Both the position numbers and the translations under genes were made by a program. The notes beneath the pieces were generated by a model. The model did not search any database and was not told the DNA's origin. It saw nothing but the letters and a program-made list of their open reading frames with translations. Shown here one piece after another: positions 60,464-64,000 of a stretch of DNA of 64,000 nucleotides (its first letter is position 1; the number at the start of each line of letters is the position of its first letter). Origin of the DNA: Acidobacteriota bacterium (GTDB lineage Bacteria; Acidobacteriota; UBA6911); contig JAAYAJ010000031.1 of NCBI GenBank assembly GCA_012719455.1, forward strand, positions 1 to 64,000, given 5' to 3'.

Positions 60464-62908
60464 ATGGTGGAAATCGACAGGCAACTGCTGGAGCGGATCG
60501 ACGCGCTCACGCTCGGGGAGAGCGTGCGCGCCTGGAAACGGGCCATGAAGGAGGCCGGCTGGAAGCTCTTCGCCGACCGGGAAAAATGGACCGTCGAGTC
60601 CTGGCGGGAGACCGTCGGGATGGACCTGGAGCTGCGGCGTGCCCTCCTTTTCCGAAAGATCGTGGAGAACGTCGAGATCCGGATCCAGGACTATGACCTG
60701 CTCGCGGGCCGGCTGACGCCCGCCGTCATCGGCTGCGCCACTTCCATCGACGTCTGCGGCGACTACATTCCGGGGATCTGGAAGGACGGCGAGGAACTGC
60801 GGATCACGATGGACGCCAATGTCGGCCTGGACCGGGAGAGCGTCGAAATCCTGCGCGCGAGCGCCAGGGAGTTCCGGGGTCGCACGGCGCCGGAGATGAC
60901 GTACAAGGCGTGGGAAGCGGTGGTCGGGGAGTGGATCCGGGACGCCGAGGCCGCCAAGCTGAAGGATCCGACCCTGGATACCGGGATCTTCGGGCAGACC
61001 ACCTCGGTGCTGATGTGGGAAAAGATCCTCCGCGAGGGGCTCGGGGGGATCATCCGCGAGGCCCGGGCGCACATCGACGACTTCGTCGAAAAGCGGGGGA
61101 CCGACATCGACCGGCTCTACTTCTGGCAGGCGGCCGTCATCGTCTGCGAGGGGGCGATCCGGCACGCGCGCCGGTACGCGGCCCTGGCCAGGGAGATGGC
61201 CGCGGCCGAAACGCGCCCGGGGCGCCGGGAGGAACTGCTCCGGATGGCCGAAGCGTGCGAGCGGGTGCCCGAGCACCCGGCGCGGACGTTCCACGAGGCG
61301 CTGCAGTCGATGGCCCTCGTCGGCGTCTGCAAGAACTACGAGCACCCGATGCACAACAACCCCCAGTGGGGGCGCGCCGACCAGTACCTGTACCCCTACT
61401 TCATCCGGGATGTCGGGAGCGGGACCATTTCACTCGAGAAGGCGTCCGACCTGCTCGCCGAACTCATCGGGCGCTGGGGGACGCAGACTTTCGTCTCCTC
61501 CGAAAGCTCGATGGAGTCGCACCAGATCAATTTCGGGATCAACAACGTCATGGTCGGCGGGATGGACGTTGCGGGGCGCGACTGTTCAAACGAATTGAGC
61601 TACCTGTTGCTCCACGTCGTCGGGTTGCTCGGGCTCTCCTCCCCGACGCTGGGGCTGCGCTGGAACCGCGGCACCCCCGATTGGATGATGGACAAGGCGA
61701 TCCGGACGAACATGGCCACCAAGGGGGGCATCCCCCTGTTCGAAAACGACGAGGTGGTCATCGCACGCTTTGTCGAGGACGGGATCCCGCTCGAGGAGGC
61801 GGTGGAGTGGTGCGGCCTGGGCTGCGTCTACCCCTGCCTGCCCTCCAGGGCCGAGCACTACGGGTCCGAGGGGGTGGCCGCCTGCAACCTGGCCGCCATG
61901 CTCCACCTCGTGCTGCACGACGGCGTGGACTGCAACGGCCGCCGCACCGGGATCGCGACCGGGGACCCGCGCGATTTCGGGAGCTTCGAGGAACTGTACG
62001 ACGCCCTGCTCCGGCAGCACGAGTTCATCACCCACCGCGTCTTCTGGCTGGCCGCCATCGCCCGGAAGGAGCAGGCGAAGTACATGCGGCTGCCGTTCCT
62101 CTCGGCCGTGGGGGTGCAGAGCTGCATGGACCTGGGGCAGGACCTGCTCATCCCCGACCCCGCCACGAGCATTTATGGGATCAGCGACCGCGCCATCATC
62201 GACGTGGCCGATTCCCTGATGGCGGTGAAGACGCTGGTGTTCGACAGCCGCACCCTCACCATGGCGGAACTGCTCGAGGCCCTCGACGGAAACTTCGAGG
62301 GGGCTCGGGGGGAGGAGATCCGGCGCCTCTGCCTGGCCGCGCCCAAGTTCGGCAACGACATCGAGGAGGTGGACCTGCTGGCCCGGCGCCTGAGCGAGGA
62401 CTCCTACCGCATCATTCGCGCCTACGACAACTCCCCCTTCCGCCCCTACATGGTCGCGCGGGAAGGGCTGGCGTGGCACTACTTCGGCGGGCTCGGCGTG
62501 GGCGCCCTCCCCAACGGCCGCAAGGCGTTCGAACCGCTCAACGACGGTTCCCTCTCGCCGATGAGGGGGGCCGACCGGAAGGGGCCGACGGCCGTGCTCC
62601 GCTCAGCGCTCACGGCCGGGTTCAAGGAATCCCATGCCTCGGTGCTGAACCAGAAGTTCACCGCCTCGATGCTGCGCAGCGAAGAGAGCGTGGGGAAGCT
62701 GGTGGCCTATACCAACGCCTTCATGGCGGAGGGGGGGACGCACATCCAGTACAACATGGTGGACACGGACGCGCTCAGGGACGCCAAGGCGCACCCCGAA
62801 AAATACCCGGACCTGGTGGTCCGGATCGGGGGGTTCAGCGCCTATTTCACCCAGCTGTCCCCCGACATCCAGGACGACGTCATCAACCGGAGCGAACACA
62901 GCCTATAG
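60464..62908 (+). CDS. Glycyl-radical enzyme of unknown substrate
   Basis: Protein of 814 residues of the pyruvate formate-lyase-like superfamily. The glycyl-radical loop is LVVRIGGFSAYFTQLSP with Gly790 near the C-terminus. The active-site Cys lies in WCGLGCVYPCLPS (Cys454, with a second Cys at 458). Diol dehydratases, CutC and decarboxylases carry G-C-V-E here, with Glu as base; the Tyr in place of Glu argues against those activities. Other residues (YGSEGVAACNLAAMLHL, SPMRGADRKGPTAVLRSA) are generic for the family. The ATG at 60464 follows GGAG; a GTG at 60440 would overlap the activase stop by four bases. Substrate undetermined. Confidence 0.88.
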   Translation: MVEIDRQLLERIDALTLGESVRAWKRAMKEAGWKLFADREKWTVESWRETVGMDLELRRALLFRKIVENVEIRIQDYDLLAGRLTPAVIGCATSIDVCGDYIPGIWKDGEELRITMDANVGLDRESVEILRASAREFRGRTAPEMTYKAWEAVVGEWIRDAEAAKLKDPTLDTGIFGQTTSVLMWEKILREGLGGIIREARAHIDDFVEKRGTDIDRLYFWQAAVIVCEGAIRHARRYAALAREMAAAETRPGRREELLRMAEACERVPEHPARTFHEALQSMALVGVCKNYEHPMHNNPQWGRADQYLYPYFIRDVGSGTISLEKASDLLAELIGRWGTQTFVSSESSMESHQINFGINNVMVGGMDVAGRDCSNELSYLLLHVVGLLGLSSPTLGLRWNRGTPDWMMDKAIRTNMATKGGIPLFENDEVVIARFVEDGIPLEEAVEWCGLGCVYPCLPSRAEHYGSEGVAACNLAAMLHLVLHDGVDCNGRRTGIATGDPRDFGSFEELYDALLRQHEFITHRVFWLAAIARKEQAKYMRLPFLSAVGVQSCMDLGQDLLIPDPATSIYGISDRAIIDVADSLMAVKTLVFDSRTLTMAELLEALDGNFEGARGEEIRRLCLAAPKFGNDIEEVDLLARRLSEDSYRIIRAYDNSPFRPYMVAREGLAWHYFGGLGVGALPNGRKAFEPLNDGSLSPMRGADRKGPTAVLRSALTAGFKESHASVLNQKFTASMLRSEESVGKLVAYTNAFMAEGGTHIQYNMVDTDALRDAKAHPEKYPDLVVRIGGFSAYFTQLSPDIQDDVINRSEHSL

Positions 62909-63189
62909 GCGGCCCGATCCGCCGCGCGCCCTTCCAAGACCGTGCCGTTGACGTCCAGGACGGCGTCCTCGGTGAAGTATTCCGAAAGGTCGTGGCCGCT
63001 CCCCGAGGTCAGGTCGACGTGTTATCCCGTGACCAGGTCCTCGATCAGGATGCGGTCGAGCAGGGTGGCCGCCGTCACCCTGCCGTCCTTGGCTGGCGCC
63101 GCCGCAACCGGCAACAGCACGGCCGCCGCCAGGGCCAGGACCGCCCATCCCTTGCTCGTTCCCGCGGTGTTTTTCTCAGCCTTTGTCGT
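62890..63189 (-). pseudogene. Decayed gene for a secreted SnoaL/NTF2-like protein
   Basis: In one minus-strand frame the remnant of an exported small protein is readable: GWAVLALAAAVLLPVAAAPA (signal peptide), then GRVTAATLLDRILIEDLVTG, a TAA stop (63022-63024, codon 56), then HVDLTSGSGHDLSEYFTED and AVLDVNGTVLEGRAADRAAY. The start position after AAGGAGAC reads ACG (63189) instead of ATG, and the sequence runs into the 3' end of the glycyl-radical enzyme gene without its C-terminal half. Three lesions together argue for a pseudogene. TAA excludes selenocysteine. It was probably truncated when the present neighbours came together. Confidence 0.6.
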
Positions 63190-63219
63190 GTCTCCTTGTT
63201 TCAGGTTCAGGGTCGGCGC

Positions 63220-64000
63220 TCAGATCCTGCGGGCGCTGACGACTGATGGAATCCCCTCCATGAGCTTCAGCGCCTGTTCGAGGTGCTTCACGTCGCGGAC
63301 CTCCAGGGTGAAATGCAGCCGGACGTTCGGTTGTCGCGCCACGGTGTGGACGGCGGTGACGTTGATCGATTCCCGGGTCAGAACCTCGGTGATGTCCCGC
63401 AGCAGCCCGGTCCGGTCCTCGCATTCCACCGAGACGTCGACGGGGTAGGAGGGGGAACGGGAGTTCCGGGGCGAGGTCTCCCCCCAGGCGGCCTCGATCA
63501 CCCGCTCCGGGTTCAGCCGGGCCATCCCCGCGAAGTTGGCGCAGCAGGCGCGGTGGATGGAGATCCCCTTGCCGCGGGTGACGTAGCCCTTGATCGGGTC
63601 GGGGGGGGCGGGCTTGCAACAGCGCCCCAGCTGCGTCAGCAGCTTGTCCATGCCGACGACGAGGATGCCCTCCCCCCTCCCTCCCGATTTGCTCTTGCGC
63701 GGCACGAACTCCGGGTCGGGTTCCGTCGGCGCTTCCGCCGGGCGCAACGCCTGCTGCAGGGCGCGCGGACCGAGCTCCCCGCGGCCGGCGGCGAGGAACA
63801 TCGCCTCGGCCCCCGGGTAGCCCAACCGATCGGCCAGCGCCTCGATGTTGGCCTGCGTCGCCCCCTCGCGCTGCAGTTCGCGCTGCACGAAGGCGCGCCC
63901 TTCGGCGAGGGTCTGCGATTCGTCAAGCGCGGTGAAGTACTGCTTGACCTTCTGGCGGGCCCGGGAGGTCCGGAGGTAGCCGAGCTGGGGGTTGAGCCAG
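63220..64000 (-). CDS. RelA/SpoT (p)ppGpp synthetase/hydrolase, C-terminal part
   Basis: The gene runs off the right edge; its last 260 codons are present. From the edge inwards: the helical region after TGS (WLNPQLGYLRTSRARQKVKQYF), a linker, the zinc-finger/CC domain (QLGRCCKPAPPDPIKGYVTRGKGISIHRACC) and the C-terminal ACT domain (YPVDVSVECEDRTGLLRDITEVLTRESINVTAVHTVA). These are the regulatory domains of long RelA/SpoT homologues that bind the ribosome and control the stringent response. Whether this is a bifunctional Rel cannot be seen because the catalytic half is outside. Confidence 0.95.
   Translation of the reverse strand, partial: WLNPQLGYLRTSRARQKVKQYFTALDESQTLAEGRAFVQRELQREGATQANIEALADRLGYPGAEAMFLAAGRGELGPRALQQALRPAEAPTEPDPEFVPRKSKSGGRGEGILVVGMDKLLTQLGRCCKPAPPDPIKGYVTRGKGISIHRACCANFAGMARLNPERVIEAAWGETSPRNSRSPSYPVDVSVECEDRTGLLRDITEVLTRESINVTAVHTVARQPNVRLHFTLEVRDVKHLEQALKLMEGIPSVVSARRI

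Noticed and set aside
63022-63024. Selenocysteine or readthrough explanation for the stop in the SnoaL-like remnant
   Set aside because: The codon is TAA, the start codon is also lost and the 3' half is missing.
1-64000. CRISPR arrays, insertion sequences, prophage genes, rRNA
   Set aside because: No regularly spaced short repeats, transposase, integrase, structural phage gene or rRNA sequence was recognised on either strand.

Overview
The window is GC-rich, densely coded bacterial DNA. It most probably comes from an anaerobic or facultative member of the Acidobacteriota. The best pointer is a secreted VWA protein (5697-6719) of the type known as the acidobacterial VWFA-related family, supported by an Hfq-like protein with an unusual tail, YwbE, and an L7Ae-like protein paired with an RluA-like enzyme. 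Class III ribonucleotide reductase and a second glycyl-radical enzyme point to anaerobic growth. No phage, IS element, integrase, CRISPR array or rRNA was seen.

Layout. 0-2.4 kb: a MntP-type manganese exporter, NikR, then a geneless stretch holding three 144-bp tandem repeats. 2.4-11.5 kb: class I fumarase, esterase, VWA protein, ABHD18-like hydrolase, cold-shock protein, PIG-L deacetylase, amino-acid permease and a coiled-coil membrane protein. 11.6-17.4 kb: a B12-binding-type radical SAM protein, an oxidoreductase of the Gfo/Idh/MocA fold lacking its usual catalytic residues, the Hfq-like protein, a small zincin, the L7Ae-like protein and the RluA-like protein. 17.6-24.9 kb: tRNA-Ala(GGC) followed by a visibly less GC-rich segment with two cobalamin-riboswitch operons, first nrdD-nrdG and then nitrilase-like / CbiR-like / CblS. 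25-35 kb: a secreted carboxylesterase and four paralogous secreted PHB-depolymerase-like esterases that share an unrecognised N-terminal region. 35-41 kb: an AddB/AddA-like nuclease-helicase pair. 41-58.7 kb: flavoenzymes, NTF2-like proteins, a second copy of the carboxylesterase, YwbE, a TraB-family protein, a predicted selenoprotein, a thioesterase, a DUF4126 protein and an OmpA-like porin. 59-62.9 kb: cupin, glycyl-radical activase, glycyl-radical enzyme. The right edge holds a decayed gene and the C-terminal part of a RelA/SpoT protein.

The two most interesting items are these. (1) A cobalamin-riboswitch operon (21.1-24.7 kb) whose second and third genes look like CbiR, which cuts the nucleotide loop of cobamides, and CblS, which phosphorylates the released alpha-ribazole. 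The first gene is a double-domain nitrilase-family protein with no known cobamide role; I propose it is an amidase acting in cobamide remodelling. (2) A gene (53691-55433, minus) interrupted only by one in-frame TGA, which sits in a U-W-G-C motif and is followed at the right distance by a SECIS-like hairpin. It resembles the UGSC-type selenoprotein family.

A recurrent promoter pattern also stands out: an extended -10 (TG-N-YAYAAT-like) six or seven bases before an ATG in several genes, which implies leaderless mRNAs. All functional calls are by recognition of family and motif from the sequence alone; no database search was run.
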